DNA of 10,356 nt from NCBI GenBank assembly GCA_947458305.1, contig CANGZO010000069.1, positions 1 through 10,356 of the forward strand. Direction: 5' to 3'. A model generated the notes under the pieces. The model ran no database searches. It had not been told where the DNA came from and saw only the letters and a program-made list of their open reading frames with translations. The first letter of the stretch is position 1. Every line of letters starts with the position of its first letter. The translations under genes were made by a program, and so were the position numbers. This stretch comes from Comamonadaceae bacterium (GTDB taxonomy: Bacteria; Pseudomonadota; Gammaproteobacteria; Burkholderiales; Burkholderiaceae_C). Below are positions 1 through 6,026 of the stretch, piece by piece.

Positions 1-160
1 CAAGATGCAATCCAGGCAGGCTGTGCGCTTCCCAGTGGTTCTGGGGCGGTCCAAATTGGCCGCCACGTTCCACGTCAGAGTGGTCTGTTTTGGGTTCAAA
101 ACAGGCTCCTATCGCCAGTCGCGCACCCGGGGAGTGTAGCCCAGACAGACCCCTCAATTG
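1..160 (-). ncRNA. ssrS: probable 6S RNA, 3' end cut by window edge
   Basis: No protein frame here looks real, but the minus strand is rich in paired elements. Seen: GGGCU (142-138) can pair with AGCC (22-19), extended outward by further Watson-Crick and wobble pairs. GUGCGC (126-121) can pair with GCGCAC (28-23). Local hairpins lie at 85-104 (8-bp stem, 4-base loop), 45-64 and 31-45 (5-bp stem). From memory, the E. coli 6S RNA has a similar order: a closing stem with GGGCC, a CCCC run, a GCCGAUA element on the 5' side of the central bubble, and near the 3' end a hairpin, GGG and then ACAGCCUGC. The matching elements here are GGGCU, UCCCC, GGCGAUA (117-111), the 31-45 hairpin and ACAGCCUGCC. 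6S RNA binds the sigma-70 holoenzyme as a promoter mimic and is often followed by the folate gene ygfA/fau, which would lie off the left edge. The 5' end is estimated to within about 15 bases, and no clear promoter is visible. Identification is moderate; an unrelated structured RNA or 3' UTR is the alternative. Confidence 0.5.
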
Positions 161-164
161 AGGG
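151..164. repeat. 14-bp perfect palindrome across the transglycosylase stop codon
   Basis: CCCTCAATTGAGGG reads the same on both strands and contains the TGA stop of the minus-strand transglycosylase gene. It has no loop and no following T-run, so it is not a normal intrinsic terminator. It lies at the expected 5' boundary of the candidate 6S RNA. It may be a protein-binding site or chance. Confidence 0.4.
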
Positions 165-897
165 CGGGACGCGTCTGAAGGCGGCTGTTTTGAGCGACTT
201 CGATTCTTTTGGAAGTGTGCGCCATGTTTTCGAGCAGCTTTTGCTCAGCCAACACCCGGTGGGTGTATTCGGCGCCATTGCGTTGGCCTGAAGCCTCTGC
301 ATACAAGAGCAAGGCTGCTTCGACCGAGGCACTTTGTGCAATGAGTGTTTGCAGGTGCTGAGCGCCCACGCGCAGGTTGGTCAAAGGGTCGAACGCCGCC
401 AAAGGCCCCCCAAAAGGCAACAAGGCCTGGTGTTGGGCTTGGGGTTCGATTTGCATGAGACCCATACCGCCTTGGGTGCCAGAGGCAAAAGGGTTGAACC
501 GCGACTCAATGGCTATGACGGCCAGCAACAAGGTTGGCGACACCTGGATGCGATCGCCCAAAGCCCAGGCTTCAGAGACCAAGCCGCCCAATGGCTCTGG
601 GGACAGTTTGTACCTGCGACTCAGCCAACGTGTGACAGCTTCTTGTTCTTCACTCAAAGCCCATTGGCCTGCGGCGTCCATGGAAGGCACAAGAGGGTCA
701 GCGGGCGCGGTGGCGGAAACATCTGATGCGCCGTCATGTCGCGAATCCAGCCAGCTGAGCAGGTTGAGGCTGGCGCTGAGCCGCCATGAGGGTTGGCTGG
801 CAAAAAACAGCACGCTTGCTAAGCTCACCAAGCCGAGCAGTGCCAAGCTGTGGCGGGTCAGTTTCAAGAGGCCCCAGTTGAAGCGCTTGTCCAACAT
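154..897 (-). CDS. membrane-anchored lytic transglycosylase (SLT fold)
   Basis: This is a predicted 247-residue peptidoglycan lytic transglycosylase, which would cleave the MurNAc-GlcNAc bond to form 1,6-anhydro ends in the periplasm. A basic N-terminus (KR, K, R) precedes one hydrophobic segment at about residues 17-34, so the protein is probably anchored in the inner membrane with its domain outside. The Slt domain runs from about 115 to 220: the catalytic glutamate is in the IESRFNP motif (E131) and is followed by GLMQI (146-150). The later motif, usually AYNAG-like, is degenerate here (LLYAEASGQRN). I chose ATG at 897 because it begins just before the anchor. An in-frame GTG at 921 has a better ribosome-binding site (AGGA five bases upstream), and an ATG at 1020 is also open but starts in a leader-like stretch. 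The last 20 or so residues are polar and may not be conserved. It is divergent from the DUF349 gene. Family assignment is firm; the start and the exact subfamily are not. Confidence 0.85.
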   Translation of the reverse strand: MLDKRFNWGLLKLTRHSLALLGLVSLASVLFFASQPSWRLSASLNLLSWLDSRHDGASDVSATAPADPLVPSMDAAGQWALSEEQEAVTRWLSRRYKLSPEPLGGLVSEAWALGDRIQVSPTLLLAVIAIESRFNPFASGTQGGMGLMQIEPQAQHQALLPFGGPLAAFDPLTNLRVGAQHLQTLIAQSASVEAALLLYAEASGQRNGAEYTHRVLAEQKLLENMAHTSKRIEVAQNSRLQTRPALN

Positions 898-1048
898 GTT
901 GGTATTCAGATTGTCGGTCACGATGTTCCTGTCATGCCAAGGACTCGCGACGCGGATGGCGTTGTCAGTCCAAGTGGGTGGATGGGTCAGTGGCCTCAAG
1001 TGCTGATCACTTGGGTCCAAGCCGCCTGGTCGGCAGCTGTATCGGGTT

Positions 1049-1084
1049 ATCCCTAGCTTTGTGGGATGCGCGATTCTAGGGGAT
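1049..1084. repeat. imperfect inverted repeat in the transglycosylase leader
   Basis: ATCCCTAG (1049-1056) is mirrored by CTAGGGGAT (1076-1084), giving six perfect base pairs plus two more past a single bulged G, with a 19-base loop. If the minus-strand promoter near 1100 is used, this hairpin lies close to the 5' end of the transglycosylase mRNA leader. No T-run follows, so it is not an obvious terminator. It could be an mRNA-stabilising hairpin or a binding site. Confidence 0.35.
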
Positions 1085-1099
1085 AAAAATGTCGAAATA

Positions 1100-1108
1100 T
1101 TTATATCA
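1100..1108 (-). promoter_or_regulatory. candidate extended -10 promoter for the transglycosylase gene
   Basis: On the minus strand this reads TGATATAAA, an extended -10 (TG, one base, then TATAAA). No good -35 is visible upstream, which is tolerated in extended -10 promoters. Transcription would begin near 1093 and leave a leader of about 170-200 bases before the gene. It overlaps the left arm of the inverted repeat at 1103-1124. Confidence 0.35.
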
Positions 1109-1124
1109 AATGTGACTTTGATAT
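1103..1124. promoter_or_regulatory. perfect inverted repeat, candidate operator
   Basis: ATATCAAA (1103-1110) and TTTGATAT (1117-1124) are exact reverse complements separated by TGTGAC. This sits in an AT-rich island of about 60 bp (1085-1145) in otherwise GC-rich DNA, between two divergent genes. It overlaps the candidate -10 for the leftward gene and the candidate -35 for the rightward gene, so a dimeric regulator bound here could act on both. The regulator is not identifiable from the sequence. Confidence 0.45.
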
Positions 1125-1139
1125 TGATTTAAATATATT
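1112..1139 (+). promoter_or_regulatory. candidate sigma-70 promoter for the DUF349 gene
   Basis: GTGACT (1112-1117, four of six matches to TTGACA) is followed after 16 bases by TATATT (1134-1139, five of six matches to TATAAT). Transcription would start near 1146 and give a leader of about 170 bases. That leader holds two small hairpins, CTGAA/TTCAG at 1179-1193 and ATGCC/GGCAT at 1280-1294. I see nothing else in it. Confidence 0.4.
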
Positions 1140-1318
1140 GAGAGGGAAAACCGCCGATAAACATCAGAGATTGCAACTGAAAGTGGTTCAGCACACAGCG
1201 GGGTCGAAATACCAGCGAAAATACGCGCTTTGTGTCTGGCTGGATGTGGGCGTTTCTGTGCCCGTTCTGGCCTCGCGTGATGCCAGCCCGGCATGCCCTG
1301 TGTTTTAAAGCTTCTACT

Positions 1319-4093
1319 GTGACCACTCCCTCCAAGCCCCTTGACCCCGTCAACATGGACCCGCTGATCGCCGGGATCTTTCAAGCCGCCACCTCGGGTG
1401 ATCGCAGCGCCCGCTTGCGCGAATGGCTTCAGACCGGACCCCGTGAAGCCGCGTTGCACGAGGTTTATCGCGAGTTGTCCTCCAAGGACAAAGGGGTGGC
1501 CAAACAACTCAAAGAAAAGATCGATGAGATCAAGCGCAGCCACGGGCAGGAGGCACTGGCCAGTGATTGGGCCCAAAAAGCGGCGCTGATTTTGTCAGCG
1601 CCACGCCTGAACATGGCCGATGCATTGGCTTGGCAACGCGACGCTGCCAAGGCGGGCGCGCCTCTTTCGCGCGAGCCTTTGGCCAGCCTGAAAGTCAAGT
1701 TGGTCGACGTGGTCAAAGGCGTTGAAGACCTGCAACACCAGGTCATGGTGCAACGCGAATCGGCGGTCTTGTTGGCACAGCGCATTGAAGTGTTGTCGAC
1801 CAAACCGATCGCTGAGGCCCAACATGGCCATACCGGTTTGCAAAACGATGTCACGCAATGGCAAACCCAGGCACAAGCGCTCACCGTCAGCGCCGTGTGG
1901 CCGAGTGTTGACCTCAAATACCCGAACCAACTGGACGCAGCGGACAAACAAATGCAAGCGGTTTGGGATGGCTTTTCTGCTGCCTTGGCCTTGGCCAATG
2001 AGGCTTTAGGGGACGCCAGTGCGGCTTTGCCGCCGGTGCCGGTGTGGGCTGACGAGATTCGTCGTCAGCGCGGCGAGGTGGTGCACGCCCCCGCAGGCCC
2101 CGTGGCCAGCGTCCCTGCGTCCGGTGCCGAAAAGGCGGACAAATCCGACAAGCCAGCCAAACCCAAAATCGATCCGGCCCAGCGCCAGGCCCTGCGCGAG
2201 CAGGCGATGCAAGCTGTCACCTCGGCCTTGGAAATCCTGGAAAAGCAAATCACCGAAAGCGAGGGCGCGCCCTTGGTTGAAAGTTGCGCCACTTTGCGCG
2301 CTGCGCTCAAAACGCACGGTAAAAATCTGGACACCAGTTTGGACGAGCGTCTGCACAAGGCCCTCACGGCCGCAGGCGATGCCGAGGGTTGGCAACGTTG
2401 GTTGGCCGATCAGGTGCGCCTTGATTTGGTCACGCAAGCTGAAGCTTTGCTGGACGAGAACAAAGCCCCCACAGTGGGCGGACGCAAGCTGCAAGACAAG
2501 TTGCGTCAGTTGCGTGACGGGTGGAAGCAAGTTGACCAAGGGGGTTTGCCCAACCATGCCTTGTGGAAGCGATTCGATGCCGCATGCAACGAGGCCTACA
2601 AAGCCGTTTTGGCTTGGCTTGAGCAGATGAAAAAAGACTCGGCCGACCAGCGTGCGCAACGCGTGGCCTTGATGGAAGAGGTCAAGGCTTGGACCGCGGC
2701 CCAAGCCGAGAGTGACGATTGGCGTGCCCAGTTGCGAGCGCTGCACCAGTTCGCTGACCGCTGGCGCAATGCGGGTCATCTGAGCGAGAAAGCCTTTGGC
2801 GAAATGCAGGGCCAGTGGAAAGGCATTTTCAAAGCCGCAGCGGCCCGCCTTGAGGCAGCCCAAAAGGCCAGCATTGACCGGCGCCAAGCCCTGATTCAAG
2901 AAGCTCAAGAAGTAGGTGCAGCCCCAGCTTTGCGTGTGGACGCCGTCAAAGCCTTGCAGCAGCGCTGGCAAGTGGAGGCCCAATCGGTGCCCCTGGACCG
3001 TAAAACAGAACAAAAATTGTGGGAAGTCTTCCGCGCCCCTCTGGACGAAGCTTTCCAGCGCAAAGGTACAGATCGACCCCAAGCTGCTGTTCCCCTCAAT
3101 GACCATGACCGTGCGGTCATCGAAGCTTCCAAAGCCCTCGATGCCGCCAATGCCAGTGGCGATGTGGCAAAAATTCGCTCGGCCATGGCGGCTTTGGATG
3201 CGGCTTTGCGCGGACAGGCCCTGCAAGCCAAAGCCGTGCAGCCTGCCCCTGTCAATGCACCCGTGGTGCCGGCCGCTGCCGCAGAGCCGTCAGCAGACAC
3301 AGCCCAAGATCCAGCCTCCGTGACTGCTTCCGATGCGGCGCCTGCCGAAGAAGCACAAGAGGGCGCTGCCCCATCCGTCATGGACGCAGACAGCGAAAAC
3401 ACGCCAGCCCCAGCACCAGCCGCTGTGGCCAAGCCCGCCAAACCCGTGGTTGCTGTTCGCGGTGACGACCGGCCTGGCCAAAAGCGTGCAGAAGCCCCAG
3501 CTGGCCGTGACGGTCGACGCGACGCACGTCCTGGTGAACGCGGTGCGCGACCCGGTGCCGACCGTGCCCCGGGCCGTGGCGGTGACCGTTTTGCAGACCG
3601 TGCGCCACGAGGTGATTTCCGCGAAGAACGCGGCCCACGTTTGGGCGACGCCGCTTTCCGCGCCCAACGCGAGGCCATGGAGCGCGCCGAAATGTCTCTG
3701 CGCAAACTGGCCGCACAAGCACATGGCGAAACCCTGACCCGTTTGATGTCGGCTTGGCAATCGCGTCAGGCCGATGCGTTGCCGACCTCGCAAGAGTTGG
3801 GCAAAGCGGTCGCTGCACCGACCCGTCAGGCTTGGGTGCAAGCGCTTGGCGGCGAAGCCAAGGCACCTGCTGACACGGCCTTGTTGCGCCTCGAAATGGC
3901 GGCCGAAGTGCCAACCCCCGCCGATCAATTGAATGCGCGCCGTGCACTGCAGCTGCAGTTGTTGACCCAGCGCAACCAGCCCGGACCCACTGAAACATGG
4001 GCACAGGATGTGGCGCAGGTGTTGTCAGGGCCTCACGAAGAGGCGACTGCACGTCGCTTGCAAAACGTGCTCAAGAACCTGTTGCGTTCGTGA
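1319..4093 (+). CDS. DUF349 repeat protein with Arg/Gly-rich disordered segment
   Basis: This predicted 924-residue, mainly helical protein belongs to the DUF349 family, whose function is unknown. It has no signal peptide or membrane segment, so it is probably cytoplasmic. The N-terminal 260 residues are helical and conserved-looking (RLREWLQTG, DALAWQRDAAKAGAPLSREPL). DUF349-type helical repeats, with spaced Trp residues in LW(K/E)xF and (D/Q)RW patterns, fall at about 394-460, 470-528 and 542-585. A low-complexity Ala/Pro/Glu linker (about 639-713) is followed by a stretch dense in Arg, Gly and Asp (about 714-775). A final folded-looking helical part (about 780-924) begins RAQREAMERAEMSLRKLAAQ. 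I chose GTG at 1319; the reading frame is open from 1232, but that upstream part (Trp, Cys and Pro-rich) looks untranslated. ATG at 1355 is an alternative. Neither has a strong ribosome-binding site. Its 3' end overlaps convergent lpxH by 23 bp. Family call is good; the role is unknown. Confidence 0.85.
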   Translation: MTTPSKPLDPVNMDPLIAGIFQAATSGDRSARLREWLQTGPREAALHEVYRELSSKDKGVAKQLKEKIDEIKRSHGQEALASDWAQKAALILSAPRLNMADALAWQRDAAKAGAPLSREPLASLKVKLVDVVKGVEDLQHQVMVQRESAVLLAQRIEVLSTKPIAEAQHGHTGLQNDVTQWQTQAQALTVSAVWPSVDLKYPNQLDAADKQMQAVWDGFSAALALANEALGDASAALPPVPVWADEIRRQRGEVVHAPAGPVASVPASGAEKADKSDKPAKPKIDPAQRQALREQAMQAVTSALEILEKQITESEGAPLVESCATLRAALKTHGKNLDTSLDERLHKALTAAGDAEGWQRWLADQVRLDLVTQAEALLDENKAPTVGGRKLQDKLRQLRDGWKQVDQGGLPNHALWKRFDAACNEAYKAVLAWLEQMKKDSADQRAQRVALMEEVKAWTAAQAESDDWRAQLRALHQFADRWRNAGHLSEKAFGEMQGQWKGIFKAAAARLEAAQKASIDRRQALIQEAQEVGAAPALRVDAVKALQQRWQVEAQSVPLDRKTEQKLWEVFRAPLDEAFQRKGTDRPQAAVPLNDHDRAVIEASKALDAANASGDVAKIRSAMAALDAALRGQALQAKAVQPAPVNAPVVPAAAAEPSADTAQDPASVTASDAAPAEEAQEGAAPSVMDADSENTPAPAPAAVAKPAKPVVAVRGDDRPGQKRAEAPAGRDGRRDARPGERGARPGADRAPGRGGDRFADRAPRGDFREERGPRLGDAAFRAQREAMERAEMSLRKLAAQAHGETLTRLMSAWQSRQADALPTSQELGKAVAAPTRQAWVQALGGEAKAPADTALLRLEMAAEVPTPADQLNARRALQLQLLTQRNQPGPTETWAQDVAQVLSGPHEEATARRLQNVLKNLLRS

Positions 4094-4865
4094 TGTTCAG
4101 GCGGCGCAAGCCGCCTGATTTTTCAAGCCGAAGGACCTGTGCCCGGCGAGGTTCATGGTCCAGCGACCAATCGCTCAGCACGTGCCTCTGCCCTGTGCTC
4201 AGGGGGTGGTCGGCGGGCTGGTGGGTGTGGCCATGCACCATACGGTGGGCCTGCGCCAGTGACAACCAGAACATACTCATCTGCGGGTCCGCGTCGGCAA
4301 ATTTCATGCCCTCGTGCTTTTGTGACTCGCTCAGAGCGCGCAAACTGCGGGCAAATTCTTGGCGCTCGGCCAAAGGCTTGGCCAAAAACGCCTGCTGCCA
4401 CTCCGGACTGCGCGCCTGCAGTCTGAAAGCCTGGTAGGGCTTATCGTCCAAGCACAGGGCGTCGCCGTGGGTGAGCAAGAGTCGCTGCGCGCCAAGCTTG
4501 AGCAAAGTGGGGTCGGTCAAGGGCTTGACGCCACAGCGACCCAGGTAATCAGGACCCACCAAAAAATCGCGGTTGCCAGGCATGAATGCGACATGCGTGC
4601 GTTGCGCGGCATGGCTCAATACATCGGCGCAAGCTTGCAAAAACGGGTCTTGTGCTGCGGCATCGTCACCGACCCAAACCTCAAACAAGTCACCCAGAAT
4701 CAGCACCGCATCCGCCGGGGTTTGGGCCATGTAGGCGCGCCAAGCTTCAAAAGTGGCTGTCTCAGATGCCTGCAAATGCAGATCCGAGATCAAGTCCACG
4801 GTTTGCCATGCCTGTGGCGCGGTCAGCTTGCCGAAGATCGGCGCGGTGGAGCGCGGGTCAGACAT
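4071..4865 (-). CDS. lpxH: UDP-2,3-diacylglucosamine diphosphatase LpxH
   Basis: LpxH hydrolyses UDP-2,3-diacylglucosamine to lipid X and UMP, the fourth step of lipid A synthesis, at the cytoplasmic face of the inner membrane. The 264-residue protein shows the full metallophosphoesterase signature for the two Mn sites: SDLHL (D28, H30), GDLFEVWVGDD (D59), PGNRDF (N98), LTHGD (H133) and HGHTHQP (H213, H215). E. coli LpxH is 240 residues; the extra length is an N-terminal extension of about 20 residues and a short polar tail. The start at 4865 has GAGGG eight bases upstream. It is last in the minus-strand cluster, 11 bp after ppiB. Residues 250-256 (SGGLRRL) are encoded by the hairpin that serves as terminator for the opposite gene, and the last residues lie antisense to the end of the DUF349 coding sequence. 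An indispensable envelope gene in most Gram-negatives; identification is secure. Confidence 0.95.
   Translation of the reverse strand: MSDPRSTAPIFGKLTAPQAWQTVDLISDLHLQASETATFEAWRAYMAQTPADAVLILGDLFEVWVGDDAAAQDPFLQACADVLSHAAQRTHVAFMPGNRDFLVGPDYLGRCGVKPLTDPTLLKLGAQRLLLTHGDALCLDDKPYQAFRLQARSPEWQQAFLAKPLAERQEFARSLRALSESQKHEGMKFADADPQMSMFWLSLAQAHRMVHGHTHQPADHPLSTGQRHVLSDWSLDHEPRRAQVLRLEKSGGLRRLNITNATGS
4098..4123 (+). terminator. intrinsic terminator of the DUF349 gene, inside lpxH
   Basis: CAGGCGGC (4098-4105) pairs perfectly with GCCGCCTG (4110-4117) around a stable GCAA tetraloop, followed by ATTTTT (4118-4123). It begins five bases after the DUF349 stop codon, the classic position and form of a Rho-independent terminator on the plus strand. 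The same bases encode residues 250-256 of LpxH on the other strand. Confidence 0.85.
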
Positions 4866-4876
4866 GGCTCAAACCC

Positions 4877-5383
4877 TCAAAGGGCGACGGCTTTTTCGAT
4901 CACGACGTCTTCTTTGGGCACGTCACCGTGGCCGCCACGGTTGCCGGTTTTCACGCCCTCGATCTGGTCCACTACTTCGGTGCCCTTGACCACTTTGCCA
5001 AACACGGCATAGCCCCAGCCTTGCATCGAGGGGGCGGTGTGGTTCAAGAAGTCGTTTTTGGCAACGTTGATGAAGAACTGGGCAGTGGCCGAGTGCGGGG
5101 CCGAAGTGCGGGCCATGGCCACGGTGTACTTGTCGTTTTTCAGGCCGTTGTTGGCCTCGTTTTCGATGGTGGCATCGGTGGGCTTTTGGCCCATGCCGGG
5201 CTCAAAACCGCCGCCCTGGACCATGAAGCCGGGGATCACACGGTGAAAAATCGTGTTGTTGTAGTGGCCCTTGTTCACATAGGCCAGGAAATTTTCAGTC
5301 GACTTGGGGGCTTTTTCAGCGTCCAGTTCGAGGGTGATGACGCCGTAGCCAGTGATGTGCAGTTCGACTTGTGGGTTGCTCAT
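4877..5383 (-). CDS. ppiB: cytoplasmic cyclophilin-type peptidyl-prolyl isomerase
   Basis: This 168-residue cyclophilin (EC 5.2.1.8) interconverts cis and trans peptide bonds before proline. It has no signal peptide, so it is the cytoplasmic form, close in length to E. coli PpiB (164). Active-site residues are visible in FHRVIPGFMVQGGG: R48, F53, M54 and Q56, corresponding to Arg55, Phe60, Met61 and Gln63 of human CypA. MARTSAPHSATAQFFINV (about 94-111) follows, containing the conserved substrate-binding stretch. The start is four bases after the stop of ppiA, which implies translational coupling, and it is followed by lpxH after 11 bp. Its closest relative in the window is ppiA, with which it shares a 39-base block differing at only two positions. 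Identification is secure; the gene symbol follows from location and lack of a signal. Confidence 0.94.
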   Translation of the reverse strand: MSNPQVELHITGYGVITLELDAEKAPKSTENFLAYVNKGHYNNTIFHRVIPGFMVQGGGFEPGMGQKPTDATIENEANNGLKNDKYTVAMARTSAPHSATAQFFINVAKNDFLNHTAPSMQGWGYAVFGKVVKGTEVVDQIEGVKTGNRGGHGDVPKEDVVIEKAVAL

Positions 5384-5387
5384 GGTG

Positions 5388-5990
5388 TTACTTCAACAAA
5401 GTGATGGTTTGAATGACGACCGGCGTGCGGGGCACATCGGTCGGGAAGGGGCCGCCTGCGCCCGTGGGCGTGTTGCGGATTTTTTGGAGCACATCCATGC
5501 CGGACGTGACTTTGCCAAAAACGGTGTAGCCGAAGCTTTGAAAACTGGGGTCCAAAAACGCGTTGTCCACCACGTTGATGAAGAACTGTGCCGTGGCCGA
5601 TTGCGGATCGTTGGTGCGGGCCATGGCCAGCGTACCGGTGGTGTTTTTCAGGCCAGCGGCCAGAGCTTGGCGGCCTTCGTGCGTCACAGGGGCGCGGGTT
5701 TTCTTCTCGCGGTATTGCCCGTCGTAGCCGCCACCTTGGACCATGAAGCCGGGGATGACGCGGTGAAAAATCGTGCCGTCGTAGTGCTTGTCGTTCACGT
5801 ACTGCACAAAATTGGCGACAGTTTTGGGTGCCTTATCGGCGTACAGCTCAGCTTCGATGTCCCCCATGGAGGTGCTGATGCGCACTTTGGGTGTGATGGC
5901 GTTTTGCGCCCAGACGGCTGCGGGTGCCAACAAGCCCAAGGACAAGAGCAAGCTGGTCAAGCGTCGGGTCATATTGAAAGATGTGGTCAT
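5388..5990 (-). CDS. ppiA: periplasmic cyclophilin-type peptidyl-prolyl isomerase
   Basis: This 200-residue cyclophilin carries an N-terminal signal peptide: basic MTRR, a hydrophobic core of Leu and Ala, then AVWA-Q with likely cleavage after residue 28 or 29. It is therefore the exported isomerase, acting on envelope proteins. The catalytic block FHRVIPGFMVQGGG (about 75-88) and MARTNDPQSATAQFFINV are intact. Compared with its neighbour PpiB it has an insertion-like segment of Arg, Lys and Glu residues (REKKTRAPVTHEGRQ) after the active-site loop. The start at 5990 gives six residues before MTRR; ATG at 5972 is an equally plausible start, and neither has a clear ribosome-binding site. It lies 36 bp after the TPR gene and four bases before ppiB, in the same apparent operon. 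Tandem secreted and cytoplasmic cyclophilin genes suggest an old duplication. Confidence 0.93.
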   Translation of the reverse strand: MTTSFNMTRRLTSLLLSLGLLAPAAVWAQNAITPKVRISTSMGDIEAELYADKAPKTVANFVQYVNDKHYDGTIFHRVIPGFMVQGGGYDGQYREKKTRAPVTHEGRQALAAGLKNTTGTLAMARTNDPQSATAQFFINVVDNAFLDPSFQSFGYTVFGKVTSGMDVLQKIRNTPTGAGGPFPTDVPRTPVVIQTITLLK

Positions 5991-6026
5991 AGGCTGGTGG
6001 TTGTCAAAAAAGCTGGGAAGGCCCGC

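Noticed and set aside
81..110. T-arm-like GGTTCAAA sequence suggesting a tRNA
   Set aside because: No acceptor, D or anticodon arm can be placed around it; the 8-bp hairpin at 85-104 is better explained as part of the structured RNA.
1232..1318. Upstream extension of the DUF349 reading frame to an ATG at 1232
   Set aside because: The added residues are rich in Trp, Cys and Pro and unlike the rest of the protein; the sequence becomes family-like only after 1319-1355.
2006..3226. Open frame of 406 codons on the minus strand inside the DUF349 gene
   Set aside because: It is antisense to a clearly coding frame, has no recognisable domain or ribosome-binding site, and its Gly/Leu/Gln/His-rich composition is that of a GC-rich shadow frame.
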